A stretch of DNA of 43,887 bases from Nitrospirota bacterium (GCA_029864405.1 JAOTTP010000019.1:1-43887), one strand, 5' to 3'; positions 1 through 8,934 are shown, counted from the stretch's first letter. Numbers and translations are program-made. Notes: generated by a model not told the origin, from the sequence alone.

Positions 1-2051
1 TGTTCCTCATCAAACGACAGATGGCCGGTGATGTGATTGAGAGGAAGCCTCTCTGCGGAGGTGGAAAGATGTATTCCGTCAAGCACGAGTTCTCCATCAA
101 GAATATGCAATTGAGACGGGTGAGTCAGAGGGCCGGTTATCCGTGTAGAGAGGTGCATGTTCCCTTGAACGCCATGATAGAGGGACAGTGGTTCAAACAA
201 AGATTGACTGCGAGGGTCGCGGAGCAGGGCCTGATGCACATCATGAGCCGACAAAAGTCCTTTCCCTTGCAAGTCCATGAAGATGTCCGAGTCTTTCCAT
301 TCCAGTGTCGCCTCCTTCACAAGCAGCTTGGAAGTCTCCATTGTGGCTTTGGCATTTAATACCCGGACGAGATTGGAATCAAAGACCACCTCCCCAGAAA
401 GATGGGTTAAAGGGGGATGGTGGGGATCGACCAGGACGTGCCCGTTGGCCACACGGATCACTCCTTCCGACATCACGGTGTTGGCTTCATCCCCTATCCA
501 CTTGACTGAGCCGGTGAGGAGTTCCATCTTGCCATCAATGTCTCGTTCCGTCAGTATGGTGTGAACGGAAACAGGGCGCCAGGGCTCAGGTAGAATGTTG
601 GCAAGGTGTTGGATGGAGATTGGCAAGGCCGATCCCGAGACCGTCACCGCGGGGGGTTCATTTTGACTATTGATGAATGCGGCTGTCCCATTCAGGTTCC
701 AGTCCTTATCGGAAATCTGAAATGCTGGAATCGAAAGTCGGACGGTCTCCCCTTCAAGGGCAAGTTTGGCTTCCGGGGCTGTGATGGTTAACGGAGCGAT
801 GGTTCCGCGGACCTGAGAAATCTGAACAACAGAGGGCGCAAAGGTGACGGTCGCAGACACATTGGTAATAAGGGGTTGGCCTGGGGCGGGAAGGTATTGG
901 CCTCCTTTCAGACCAACTGCTCCATTCGCTTCCCAGGAACCATTCCCGTCCAGTGGCCCACCTAAAGATCCCCTCTGAAGTTCTATCGTTCCGGCGACTT
1001 GATGATCTTTGAGAAAAGGCCTGAGTTGTGGCGGCGTCCAGTCATCGGGTATCAGGTCCGGGAGCCGTTCGATGGCCACGGGTTGCGTTGATCCTGAGAC
1101 TTTCAACCAAGGCGACTCATGGAGGACGTTCGCGATACTGCCCTGGCCGGCAAACGACCATTCGTCCAAGGCAACCTGAAAACTTTGAAAGTCGAGGAGA
1201 TCCTGTTCTTTCTGGACAGTAAAGGAGAAGGTTCCTTGAAAGTTTGCTTGTGTGTGAATCGGTGCTTCCAACGCTCGTCCCCTCAGAAATTGGACAAGTC
1301 GGCCAAGATGAAATTGTGAAATTTCAACTTGCCCTTGGACTTCCACGGCGGGAAAACCGGACAGTTCCTTTTGGTCGGAGGAGGGGTCATCCTTGTCGAG
1401 AAATGTCATCGTCCCATTGAGGGTGAGGGCCGAGGAAGGCTGAGGATCTGGAATCTGAGCCGAGAGGTGAATGAGTGCCGATCCTTCTGATCCCACCTCC
1501 ATGACCGAGAGTTGAATGGCTTCCCAGTCGAGTGCCATGTTCTGCGCTGGCAGGGGTGAGGTGTGGATCAGATGGAGTGTTCCGTTACGAATGGCGAATT
1601 CCTGAATAGCAGGAAACTGCCTGGTGATCGGCTCTTCTTCTTTTGTGACCAGGGGAACTTCAAGAGTCAACTCCGGCTGATCGATCACGGCGCGATTAAT
1701 GAACAATTTCTTGTCCCAGAGCGATTGCCAACCGATGCCCACTTCCACCTGGTTGGCGCGAAGGGCAACAAAGCCCGGATCATGTGTCTCGAATGATAAG
1801 CCCGCCACGTGGATTTCAGGAGAAGGAAAAAGATTCAGGTTTAAAGTTTCAATCTGAATGGGCCCACCGGCCGTACCTTCCAGGATAGAAATCAAGGATT
1901 CTTTGACCCACCTGGTATCCGACAGGACGGTAAGGGTGAAGAGCAGAATCCCCATGGCGAGGACTCCACAGGCCACGATACTCCATAGTATCCGTGGAAG
2001 CCAGAATGACACGGGGAAAGTTCGAAATCCGGACGGCACCATTACTCTCAT
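1..2051 (-). CDS. AsmA-like (YhdP/DUF3971-type) envelope protein, C-terminus cut by window edge
   Basis: The minus strand is open from 2051 to the window edge, giving about 683 residues with no stop. The N-terminus is basic and followed by one hydrophobic segment (about residues 16-38), then a long, low-complexity beta-rich region with AsmA-like wording such as GPIQIETLNL near residue 60 and repeated L..GG.L / L.GE..F patterns. AsmA/YhdP/TamB proteins are anchored in the inner membrane and span the periplasm, moving phospholipid to the outer membrane or assisting its assembly; this implies a diderm cell. The first ATG (2051) has an AGGGA only 3 nt upstream; a second in-frame ATG at 2042 has it about 12 nt upstream, so the start is uncertain by three codons. 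It sits 47 nt downstream of the lipoprotein gene and is probably co-transcribed with it. The family is clear; the exact subfamily is inference. Confidence 0.75.
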   Translation of the reverse strand, partial: MRVMVPSGFRTFPVSFWLPRILWSIVACGVLAMGILLFTLTVLSDTRWVKESLISILEGTAGGPIQIETLNLNLFPSPEIHVAGLSFETHDPGFVALRANQVEVGIGWQSLWDKKLFINRAVIDQPELTLEVPLVTKEEEPITRQFPAIQEFAIRNGTLHLIHTSPLPAQNMALDWEAIQLSVMEVGSEGSALIHLSAQIPDPQPSSALTLNGTMTFLDKDDPSSDQKELSGFPAVEVQGQVEISQFHLGRLVQFLRGRALEAPIHTQANFQGTFSFTVQKEQDLLDFQSFQVALDEWSFAGQGSIANVLHESPWLKVSGSTQPVAIERLPDLIPDDWTPPQLRPFLKDHQVAGTIELQRGSLGGPLDGNGSWEANGAVGLKGGQYLPAPGQPLITNVSATVTFAPSVVQISQVRGTIAPLTITAPEAKLALEGETVRLSIPAFQISDKDWNLNGTAAFINSQNEPPAVTVSGSALPISIQHLANILPEPWRPVSVHTILTERDIDGKMELLTGSVKWIGDEANTVMSEGVIRVANGHVLVDPHHPPLTHLSGEVVFDSNLVRVLNAKATMETSKLLVKEATLEWKDSDIFMDLQGKGLLSAHDVHQALLRDPRSQSLFEPLSLYHGVQGNMHLSTRITGPLTHPSQLHILDGELVLDGIHLSTSAERLPLNHITGHLSFDEE

Positions 2052-2098
2052 TCTTCCCTGAATGACTAGGAGGGGATATGATTGATCACGATCGAGGG

Positions 2099-2746
2099 CT
2101 ATTCATCTGTCGCGTGTTCCTGATTCGTTCCCACGGGTATCTGATCTTCAAACGGACCAATCAAGTTGGTCGTGTGAAAGCCAATAAAAAATAACACCGT
2201 GTATTCGTTAAAATAGGTAAAGGCTTGCAACCACGGTGTGGAACGAACGAATATCCCGGTCGTGGTTTCGAAAAAGTCCAGGCGAAACCGGGAATACCCG
2301 TTTTGTTTTTGAGCCTTATACAATGGAAGTTCTGGTAACGCGAAAGGCAGTAGCCCGCCCTGAACCGCTGGCATGCCAAAAAAAGATTGGCTTTGTTCCG
2401 TTCCCAAAGCCTGGATGAGAATATGTACCCGGTAGGTGGCCTTTTCATCTTTGGGTTGAATATGTAATCCCTGTTCACCCAGCCATCGGCCAACCGCTCC
2501 AAGAAGAAAGCGCTGTTCCACGGTGAGCCCTGTCGTCTCCAGTGTGACTGTTGTTCCTTTCGGCAACGGTATGGCCTGGACGTCTTTCGCAGTAAGACTC
2601 AATTCTATCGCCTGGGTAAGGAGTAACTGATCGATGGCTGATAAATGAGCCGGATCTGGTAAATCGTTCGTCGTGGCACAGCCTGGCAGGATTGTCAGGC
2701 TGAAGATGGCAATGAGCCCTAGTGTTTTCAGCATGTGACGGTTCAT
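2099..2746 (-). CDS. Putative outer-membrane lipoprotein of unknown function
   Basis: The 215-residue product starts MNRHMLKTLG and has a hydrophobic signal ending in the lipobox LPGC, so it should be lipidated at Cys22 and exported. The body has no motif I recognise. A longer open frame reaches 2941, but that would overlap the upstream CNNM gene by 100 bp and bury the signal peptide; the ATG at 2746 with GAGAAAG upstream places the signal peptide first and removes the overlap. It lies between a CNNM-type membrane protein and an AsmA-like protein, which fits an envelope role, but the function is unknown. Confidence 0.7.
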   Translation of the reverse strand: MNRHMLKTLGLIAIFSLTILPGCATTNDLPDPAHLSAIDQLLLTQAIELSLTAKDVQAIPLPKGTTVTLETTGLTVEQRFLLGAVGRWLGEQGLHIQPKDEKATYRVHILIQALGTEQSQSFFGMPAVQGGLLPFALPELPLYKAQKQNGYSRFRLDFFETTTGIFVRSTPWLQAFTYFNEYTVLFFIGFHTTNLIGPFEDQIPVGTNQEHATDE

Positions 2747-2841
2747 CGCTTTCTCAGCAGGCTTTCCCGCTGAATGAGGGTGTGGCTTACGTTTCATGTC
2801 ATCATGAAATTCCATATGGAAGTCTTTCGTGTCCTTCCCCT

Positions 2842-3876
2842 TTACATGAAATTGACCAGGGAATTTCGTTTGGCAATTCCGCGCAAGAGTCGGCCTAAAA
2901 TATCGGCGCCGGTAATAATCCGTTTGTGCGTTGGTGTCCAAATCAAAATCAGATCGTGGTCAATGACGTCATCCTCAAGGTGTTCGGGGTTGACCTTGAA
3001 TTGCGTCAGAAGTTCCCCGAGGGGAATATGGGTGTGTGTAAGAATGATGGGCCGGTGACAATGGCGAAGAGGTTTGTCTCGATGTTCCACCAGGAGTTCC
3101 CGCAAGAACCCGTCCGCATCTAACACGATATGAGGGACGTGCTCTTCATCCGTAATCACCACCCATTTTTCCTTTGACGCATGGATTTGTTGAACGAAGA
3201 GGTCAGAGGCGGAAGGCGTGATTGGTGGAAAACACACCTTTTCCCCGTCAAAGGGGAGCGAAATGATGCTTTGAGGATGGAGCGGCGATCCTTCCTCAAG
3301 GGCGGAGATATCATCAAGATTGAGAAAATTGGATGCTCCATGTCCCTCGACTCCGCTGATATCTGTTTCAGGAGCTTGCGCATGAATTTTTATTAGGGTA
3401 TCGAGTTCATGTTCCTTCAGCCAGGTGATCCCTTCTTTCCCGACCAAGCGATCAAGGAGGAGAGCCGATGGTTTGGCCACGGGATAGAAGATGAGTTGCA
3501 AGAGATGAACAACAGGGGTGAATTTCGCCCCCAATCTCAACGCATTTCTTGAAAAATACGCTTGTGGAAGAATTTCTCCAAAAAGGGTGATCCCAAACAA
3601 CGAGAAGAAAAAGGCCAGCAGACCGACCATTTGTTTTTCGGCGAGAAGGGTCAGCAGGACATTGACGGCTACGTTACTCCAGAGAAGCGTGGCAAGAAGG
3701 AAATTGGCATCCTGCCGGATTTGTAAGATCGTGTTGGCGGCGTTGTCCCCTTGTTGGGCTAAGAGTGCCAGGTGAATGCGGCTTAGACTGAAGAAGCCAA
3801 GGGTCAAGCCTGAGCACATGGCCGATCCGGTCAAACAGAGAAAAATGCCAATCCAACTGAGTAGTGAAATCGTCAT
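2842..3876 (-). CDS. CNNM/DUF21 transmembrane protein with degenerate CBS-pair region
   Basis: This 344-residue protein has an N-terminal CNNM (DUF21) membrane domain (about residues 1-150; hydrophobic segments near 5-25, 58-78, 82-105 and 118-140) with the characteristic MCSGLTLGFFSLSR and LFGEILPQ motifs. The cytosolic C-terminal half carries a CBS-like stretch (about 190-335) that is divergent. CNNM/CorC proteins are linked to Mg2+ or Co2+ efflux and resistance. An MgtE Mg2+ transporter follows within 200 bp on the same strand, which supports a metal-homeostasis role. The typical C-terminal CorC/HlyC domain is absent. Substrate is inference. Confidence 0.8.
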   Translation of the reverse strand: MTISLLSWIGIFLCLTGSAMCSGLTLGFFSLSRIHLALLAQQGDNAANTILQIRQDANFLLATLLWSNVAVNVLLTLLAEKQMVGLLAFFFSLFGITLFGEILPQAYFSRNALRLGAKFTPVVHLLQLIFYPVAKPSALLLDRLVGKEGITWLKEHELDTLIKIHAQAPETDISGVEGHGASNFLNLDDISALEEGSPLHPQSIISLPFDGEKVCFPPITPSASDLFVQQIHASKEKWVVITDEEHVPHIVLDADGFLRELLVEHRDKPLRHCHRPIILTHTHIPLGELLTQFKVNPEHLEDDVIDHDLILIWTPTHKRIITGADILGRLLRGIAKRNSLVNFM

Positions 3877-4065
3877 ACCTGAAAGTCTATACGCATCCCT
3901 AAGTGTAAGGGAGATACATTACCTACTTTGTCCGGAAACAGAGTTGTCGTCCGGGTAAGGGTGACGTATTGGGGCTTGGACAATTGACGCGCCCGCCAAG
4001 TTTGGCCAGCGTCACAATCAGTCGGGGCCCAATCCCTATATTACACGATAGTTTCACGCGGGTGC

Positions 4066-5370
4066 CTATTCTAAGAGAGCTGAAAACACCGTAGCCAGCC
4101 CTAAAAAACTAAAAAATCCTGCCACATCGGTCACGGTGGTTAAGATAATCGATGATGATTGAGCCGGATCTTGTTTCAGGGATCGAAGAATGATGGGAAT
4201 GATCGCCCCCGAAAACCCCGCCATGACCATGGAGATCACCATGGAGACGCCGATGACCATGGTCAAGCCCCATGATCCGCTCCAGAAAAACACGGCCGTG
4301 CCCGTCGTTGCGGCAACCGCGACGCCATTCGCCAAGGCGACATAGGATTCTTTCAAGGTCACGCGAAGCCATTGGGAAGGACGGATATCTCGCAAGGCTA
4401 ATCCTCGCATGACCACGGCCAGCGCTTGAGCCCCCGTATTGCCTGATTGGCCCGCCACGACGGGGAGCAAGATAGCCAAGGCTGTAAATCGGGCAATGGT
4501 GTCCTCAAATAACCCCACGACAAAAGCCGCCAGAAAGGCGGTGAGCAGATTGATTTGCAGCCAGGGTAGGCGTTTTCGAATGGCGAACCCTGGCGGCGAC
4601 AGGGCTCGTTCGTCCTTGCTGGCACCCACCATGGTTTGCATGCTAATGGTGGCTTCTTCTTTTTCAACCTGAATGATATCTTGACTGCTGATAATCCCGA
4701 GTAGGCGTCCGTCCAAATCGGTGACTGGAATAGTCAGCACTTTCCATTCGTTACAAATTTCCACGACCTGTTCCTGATTTTCCAGGGGATGAATGGTCGG
4801 TAATTCTCGCTTCATCAAGACCGCAAGGTTCTTCTTTGGAGAGGCTAAAAACAGATCTCTGAGAGATAGAGTCCCAACGAGGACCTGGCGGCGATCAATG
4901 ATATAGATCTCATTGAGATGCTGGGTGGCATGCGTGCGAATCTGTTGGATCGCTTCCTCGACTGTCAGGTCTTCCGGGAGGGCAAAGAATTGGACATCCA
5001 TGAGCATGCCGACCGAATCCTCCGGATACTCCATGAATGGGCCAATATCGGCAGAGACGTGCTGGGGTAGAGCGCCCAGGATGGCCACACGGGTCTCATC
5101 GGGCGTTCGTTGCAGGAGAGAGGCGGCCAATGAGGGTTGAAGATGAGAAAGAGCACTCAGCAGTAACGGTTGAGGAATGATTCCGAGGAGGTCAGCGGCC
5201 AATGATGGTGACATGACCGAGAGGACTTTCGCGACAATAGTGGCAGGGAGCTCGGCAAGTATGTGGATCACCTCCTGGGGATCATAGGACTCAAACACAT
5301 GCGCGGCTTCATCGGGAAATTTGGCAATAAAGGCCTGATGCATCTGTTCGGTTGGTGCAAGCGTCGTCAT
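4066..5370 (-). CDS. mgtE: Magnesium transporter MgtE
   Basis: The 434-residue product has the full MgtE layout: a superhelical MgtE_N domain (about 10-115), a CBS pair (about 125-250) that senses cytosolic Mg2+, a plug helix, and five membrane segments (about 300-434). The pore motif LLPVVAGQSGNTGAQ and the preceding FEDTIARF are present. MgtE is a homodimeric, Mg2+-gated Mg2+ channel/transporter of the inner membrane. The open frame extends upstream to 5475, but that part overlaps the preceding gene; the ATG at 5370 overlaps its stop by 4 bp (ATGA), indicating translational coupling. The product starts MTTLAPTEQM. Confidence 0.95.
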   Translation of the reverse strand: MTTLAPTEQMHQAFIAKFPDEAAHVFESYDPQEVIHILAELPATIVAKVLSVMSPSLAADLLGIIPQPLLLSALSHLQPSLAASLLQRTPDETRVAILGALPQHVSADIGPFMEYPEDSVGMLMDVQFFALPEDLTVEEAIQQIRTHATQHLNEIYIIDRRQVLVGTLSLRDLFLASPKKNLAVLMKRELPTIHPLENQEQVVEICNEWKVLTIPVTDLDGRLLGIISSQDIIQVEKEEATISMQTMVGASKDERALSPPGFAIRKRLPWLQINLLTAFLAAFVVGLFEDTIARFTALAILLPVVAGQSGNTGAQALAVVMRGLALRDIRPSQWLRVTLKESYVALANGVAVAATTGTAVFFWSGSWGLTMVIGVSMVISMVMAGFSGAIIPIILRSLKQDPAQSSSIILTTVTDVAGFFSFLGLATVFSALLE

Positions 5371-6230
5371 GGTGTTTCCTGTTCTTCCCGGGCAGGGACG
5401 GGAGGTGTCGTCGTGGTCAGGGCGTCTCCCAAGGCGGTCATCAGTCCGATACCGGAAAGCGAATAGGCTTCCCACAGTTGCAGGAGGGCGTCGGAGAGAA
5501 AAGCCGGTTGATAGTCGCGAGATCGTGACTGGAGAAACTGTCTCAGTGTTCGATGTCGAAGAGCGCCAATAAACGTGTGGTCCTGATCAATGACCGGAAG
5601 GCTGTCGTATTGGGCCCATGCGGGGTGGGCGACAATGTCGAGGGCATTGGCGGAGGCCGGTATCACTTTGACGTCCTGCTGCATGATGGAAGACAGTGTG
5701 AGGGTGGGCTCGGCTCCAAGAAGCTCTTTCAGGAGGATGACTCCGCGCAAGGTCGTCCGATGATCAATGATGTATAAATAGTAGATGGCTTGCCCGATGG
5801 TTTGGGACACGCGCTGTAAGGCCTGCGCGACGGTGATATCCGGGGGGAGCGACAGGACATGCGGATCGGCGAGGCTGCCGGCAGTATGATCCGGAAGATT
5901 GATTGATCGACGAAGATGCGCACTGATGGCCGGGTCAACCTGATCCAACAGAGAGGTTTGTGTGGGTGGGTCATATTGCCGGAGCACGGCCCGTGCTGCA
6001 CGGGCGGATAGTCGGCTGAGTATGGCGGCGCTGGTTGCCAGTGGATACTGTTTTAGAATGTCCGCCGTGGGGCCGGGAAGACAATACTCCAGGAAGGCGG
6101 CGACATGTTCTGGCTTCATGGCGTGCAACATTTCTCCCGCTGACTGAGCCGGAAGTTCTTCCACGTATCGTGCGGCCTCTAAGGGGTGTTCCTGTATAAA
6201 GGTTTGCCGAAGCTGTTGGGTCAAATTCAT
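5367..6230 (-). CDS. Membrane-less MgtE-like sensor protein (MgtE_N plus CBS pair)
   Basis: The 287 residues align in pattern with the cytosolic half of the next gene's product: an MgtE_N-type superhelical domain (about 1-110; EAARYVEELP matches EAAHVFESYD in the partner) and a CBS pair (about 125-250; YYLYIIDHRTTLRGVILLKELL matches the partner's first CBS). After residue 260 there is only a Pro/Glu-rich tail and no membrane segment. Its stop overlaps the mgtE start by 4 bp. The family use of MgtE_N-CBS is Mg2+ sensing and gating; a separate regulatory subunit for the transporter is my inference, and an independent regulator is possible. Confidence 0.82.
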   Translation of the reverse strand: MNLTQQLRQTFIQEHPLEAARYVEELPAQSAGEMLHAMKPEHVAAFLEYCLPGPTADILKQYPLATSAAILSRLSARAARAVLRQYDPPTQTSLLDQVDPAISAHLRRSINLPDHTAGSLADPHVLSLPPDITVAQALQRVSQTIGQAIYYLYIIDHRTTLRGVILLKELLGAEPTLTLSSIMQQDVKVIPASANALDIVAHPAWAQYDSLPVIDQDHTFIGALRHRTLRQFLQSRSRDYQPAFLSDALLQLWEAYSLSGIGLMTALGDALTTTTPPVPAREEQETP

Positions 6231-6233
6231 CGG

Positions 6234-7067
6234 CTACTCCTCCGTTGGAGAAAGAATGCTGGTGACTTCAGTAAATTGCGCGGCAGGAATCACGACCCGT
6301 CCTTTCTCCGTATCCAAGACGACGACCATGGGAGTCACCGCCGTCACGGTGCCAAAGTAGGCGCCGACCTGAATTTTTTCCCCTATTCGGACAATGGATT
6401 GAATGTAGTGAGCGGCAATCAGGTTTTTGACTGCTGAACGGGAACCGATTCCGAATGATAACGCGGCCCCGGCAATGAGTCCGGCAATGACGATGACGAT
6501 GATTTGGTTGAGGAGCGACGTGTCAATCCCCAACTCATTGATGGCCGTCACCAGAACAAGCAGCGTGGCTGCCACATAGACCGTTTGGGCGATGATGGTG
6601 CCTTGGCGGATTCCAGAAGAATCGCACGTGACAGAGATGAGGTCGCGCACGAAGTTTGCGGCGAGGAGACCTAGAACGAGAATAAGGGTGGCCATGCCGA
6701 ATTTCGGCAGATAGTGGACCAGTGCTGTCAAGGTTTCAGACAAGAGGGCCAAACTCAAGGCTTCGGTGGCGGAAATCAGAAAGAGGAGAAAGACCAGCCA
6801 AAATCCTAGGAGGCCAATAATCTGAGATATCGTTTTTTTGCTTCCGATTTTTTTGAGCAGCGACAGAATGCCGGTCCCGCTGAGTAAGCGATCGACGCCG
6901 ATCATGTTCAGCACGCGGCTCGTTCCAGCTTCAACGATTTTTCCCAATAGGATTCCCAGCCCTAACAACATCAAGGCCCCAAGGCTTTTAGGGAGAAAGG
7001 CCATGAACAGCTTAAAACTGTACTCAAACGATTCCTGAAGGGTTGCGGTCCAAAGGGATATATCCAT
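6234..7067 (-). CDS. TM-helix-repeat (MscS-like) small-conductance channel
   Basis: The 277-residue protein has several hydrophobic helices (about 25-50, 80-105, 120-140, 150-190) with the TM-helix repeat pattern typical of CmpX-type proteins, followed by a short beta domain resembling the MscS pore-lining and beta-domain region (ALSFGIGSRSAVKNLIAAHY, then VRIGEKIQVGAYFGTVTAV). Such proteins act as mechanosensitive or osmotic channels in the inner membrane. It ends 3 nt before the MgtE-like sensor gene, so it is probably in one operon with the Mg2+ transporter. A paralogue is at 17446-18300. Confidence 0.85.
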   Translation of the reverse strand: MDISLWTATLQESFEYSFKLFMAFLPKSLGALMLLGLGILLGKIVEAGTSRVLNMIGVDRLLSGTGILSLLKKIGSKKTISQIIGLLGFWLVFLLFLISATEALSLALLSETLTALVHYLPKFGMATLILVLGLLAANFVRDLISVTCDSSGIRQGTIIAQTVYVAATLLVLVTAINELGIDTSLLNQIIVIVIAGLIAGAALSFGIGSRSAVKNLIAAHYIQSIVRIGEKIQVGAYFGTVTAVTPMVVVLDTEKGRVVIPAAQFTEVTSILSPTEE

Positions 7068-7080
7068 GGGAATAACCTCC

Positions 7081-7227
7081 TTAGAAATAAGTAAGCAGAA
7101 ATAGGGTAAACGCTCCGACCAAGAGCTGGACGATCAGAAGGACGACATTCCTCATTGCGCCTGTTGGACTGATGAGTTTCACGTTGCGTTCGATCACCGT
7201 GAGAGGTTTTCCCCACCGGAGTGGCAT
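7081..7227 (-). CDS. Tiny putative membrane protein
   Basis: A 48-residue product starting MPLRWGKPLT ends in one hydrophobic helix (about residues 28-46). AAGG lies 3-4 nt before the ATG at 7227; the same frame can be extended to a TTG at 7287 (68 residues). It fits neatly between the channel gene and the next membrane-anchored protein on the same strand, which is the main reason to believe it. I do not recognise it. Confidence 0.4.
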   Translation of the reverse strand: MPLRWGKPLTVIERNVKLISPTGAMRNVVLLIVQLLVGAFTLFLLTYF

Positions 7228-7290
7228 CCGGCCTTGTTGAGCCCACCTGTTATTCCGTGGCGGTTTCCTTTTCTCCTTTGCCCTCAACCA

Positions 7291-7761
7291 TTAATTGAGG
7301 GGGAGGTGAGATGGATCTGTGTTCTCAGATGTCTCTCCAGATGCAGGTGAAGGGTTCAACTGAGAGTCCGAGAGAGGTTCGGGTTCCATGGAAGAAGGTG
7401 GGGCTGGTGCCGGGACCTGCGGTGTTTGTTTGTTGACTTTGAGGACCGGTGGGTCAGTCACAAAAGGTTCATATTGCTTGACGTTCAACGTGACCGAATC
7501 CTGTTCCTCGACAAGCAGGTCAATTTCCGGAACCTGTTTACGAAAGGTCGCCAAGATGGTGCCATCTTGTGTGGTGACCGTCATTAGCAAGCGATCCTGC
7601 TCGCGTTCTTTATGTGTGACAGTCCCCGTCAGGGGATGAACCGTTTCTTGAAAAAACTGGGGTAGATAGGGTTGGGCATATCGGGAGGCGAGGAAAGGTG
7701 CTCCTAACCCGAATCCTACTCCGAACAAAAACAGCGTCACGTAGACGATCAAAGATTTCAT
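7291..7761 (-). CDS. Membrane-anchored or exported protein of unknown function
   Basis: This 156-residue protein begins MKSLIVYVTL and has one N-terminal hydrophobic segment (about 4-25), then a predicted small beta-rich domain (about 40-105, TGTVTHKERE...LNVKQYEPF) and a Pro/Ser-rich tail (about 110-156) of low complexity. The pattern suggests a periplasmic domain held by a signal anchor, with a disordered end. No family recognised. It belongs to the run of minus-strand envelope genes. Confidence 0.65.
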   Translation of the reverse strand: MKSLIVYVTLFLFGVGFGLGAPFLASRYAQPYLPQFFQETVHPLTGTVTHKEREQDRLLMTVTTQDGTILATFRKQVPEIDLLVEEQDSVTLNVKQYEPFVTDPPVLKVNKQTPQVPAPAPPSSMEPEPLSDSQLNPSPASGETSENTDPSHLPLN

Positions 7762-7773
7762 GTATGTATTCTC

Positions 7774-8034
7774 CTAGGTTGAAGAAGGACTTTTTGGCTC
7801 ATCCTTTTCAGGCGAAGACTCCGGCGAAGACGATTTATCCTGGCCGCGAATAAAAGACTCGAAGCGACCGAGGGCATCCGCCGTCAGGTCGCGCGCGCCT
7901 TTCGTGGCCTGCTCACTTTTTTCACTCAAATCTTCCATTTGTTTACGGAGATCGTGAATGCCGCCCGTTCGCTGAAAAGCCAACACGGCAATGACTAACG
8001 CCGCAATGGCAATCAAAAATGTTAAAAATTCCAT
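7774..8034 (-). CDS. Small single-pass membrane protein with coiled-coil segment
   Basis: The 86 residues comprise a hydrophobic N-terminal helix (about 3-22), a charged heptad-like stretch (about 28-65; HDLRKQMEDLSEKSEQ) and an acidic Ser/Pro/Lys tail. A GAGG-type ribosome site precedes the ATG. It is spaced 12 nt from the next gene on the same strand. Function unknown; the architecture resembles small membrane-tethered coiled-coil proteins. Confidence 0.65.
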   Translation of the reverse strand: MEFLTFLIAIAALVIAVLAFQRTGGIHDLRKQMEDLSEKSEQATKGARDLTADALGRFESFIRGQDKSSSPESSPEKDEPKSPSST

Positions 8035-8177
8035 GTCAGCCTCCTTAGAATAGAAGAATTTTCGGATTTCCCTCTTGGGAAACGCCCATCACCTTTTTCA
8101 AATATTTCTTTGAATCTACAATCGTATCTCTGACTCTATAACGTAATTTTTCGATGTCATTGATGACCCTGCTAGGG

Positions 8178-8318
8178 TCAGTCCGTTTTATCAGAAGGAG
8201 GACTATGTTTAGATTGATACGGCTCTTTAGGCGACCTTCCCCAATGATACCAATTGAGGATAGCGAGAAAAATGGCTAACAACAATACTCCGGCTAATAC
8301 GATGAGCATAATTGTCAT
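8178..8318 (-). CDS. Possible 46-residue membrane protein (short ORF)
   Basis: On the minus strand an ATG at 8318 opens a 46-codon frame ending TGA at 8178. The product has one strongly hydrophobic helix (about residues 3-22: MLIVLAGVLLLAIFLAIL) followed by a polar tail. AGAGAGA lies about 8 nt upstream. It resembles the other tiny one-helix proteins in this block. It is below common length cut-offs, so the call rests on hydrophobicity and context only. Confidence 0.4.
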   Translation of the reverse strand: MTIMLIVLAGVLLLAIFLAILNWYHWGRSPKEPYQSKHSPPSDKTD

Positions 8319-8697
8319 GTATGTTTTCTCTCTAGATTACCCGAACATTTCTCCATCCAGGGCGATTCCTCTCATGCGTATGACTGCTTGCTCATAATGA
8401 GAAGATGGTTGTTTCGAATCTAAAAAGGTGAGCCTTATCCCCTCACTCAAATTCTATAGGCTCTGGTCATGGGCAGGGTTGATGCCACGCCTGCGGAGGG
8501 CCGGCGTTGAGCCGCACCCCGAAGGTGCTGCTCAACACTCGTTCCACTCTTTCTTTGAGAAGGGCCCCCTGAGGGCCAAGAAAGAAATGCACCCCATGGG
8601 AAGGGCAGAGGAGGTGGGGGACTCTCTGCCGATTGGTCTGTGTGTGATTTGTCTTGGAGAACAAATCAATATCTTCCTAGGTCTGGAAGTTTGAGTC
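8319..8697. other. Gene-free stretch with three successive hairpins
   Basis: No convincing gene is visible on either strand. Between 8506 and 8630 there are three inverted repeats in a row: GTTGAGC/GCTCAAC with an inner GCACC/GGTGC (8506-8536); TCTTTCTT/AAGAAAGA around a GGCCC/GGGCC core (about 8550-8585); and GGCAGAG/CTCTGCC (8604-8630). Two opposed open frames here (65 and 88 codons) have odd composition and look like by-products of the palindromes. Confidence 0.55.
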
Positions 8698-8895
8698 TTA
8701 TTTCACGGTGATGCTATTTTTGACTAACACCACACCCTTCACCTCTCGAACGAGTTCTTCGGCTTTGCTGGATTCCGTGATGGAATCCACCAATCCATTT
8801 AAATGAACCCGGCCTTTAAAGGTCTCCACATGGATATCTAGACCACTTACCTCAGGATCACTCAACATCGCCGTTTTGACTTTGCTCGTAATCAT
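8698..8895 (-). CDS. Cytosolic BON-domain protein
   Basis: The 65-residue product consists of one BON domain (VKTAMLSDPE...GRVHLNGLVDS...AEELVREVKGV..VKNSI), the fold found in OsmY and other osmotic-shock proteins, where it is thought to bind phospholipid surfaces. No signal peptide is seen, unlike OsmY, so it may act on the inner face of the membrane. A TTG lies one codon upstream of the ATG at 8895; the ATG is preferred. Located among Asp23/AmaP and small membrane proteins, consistent with envelope stress. Confidence 0.85.
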   Translation of the reverse strand: MITSKVKTAMLSDPEVSGLDIHVETFKGRVHLNGLVDSITESSKAEELVREVKGVVLVKNSITVK

Positions 8896-8934
8896 CAATC
8901 TATGTCCTTCTAGCTCGTCATAGGATGGCCTCGT

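Noticed and set aside
2747-2941. N-terminal extension of the lipoprotein gene
   Set aside because: It overlaps the upstream gene by 100 bp and would place the signal peptide internally.
8428-8694. 88-codon plus and 65-codon minus frames in the hairpin region
   Set aside because: They mirror one another across palindromes and show no conserved pattern.
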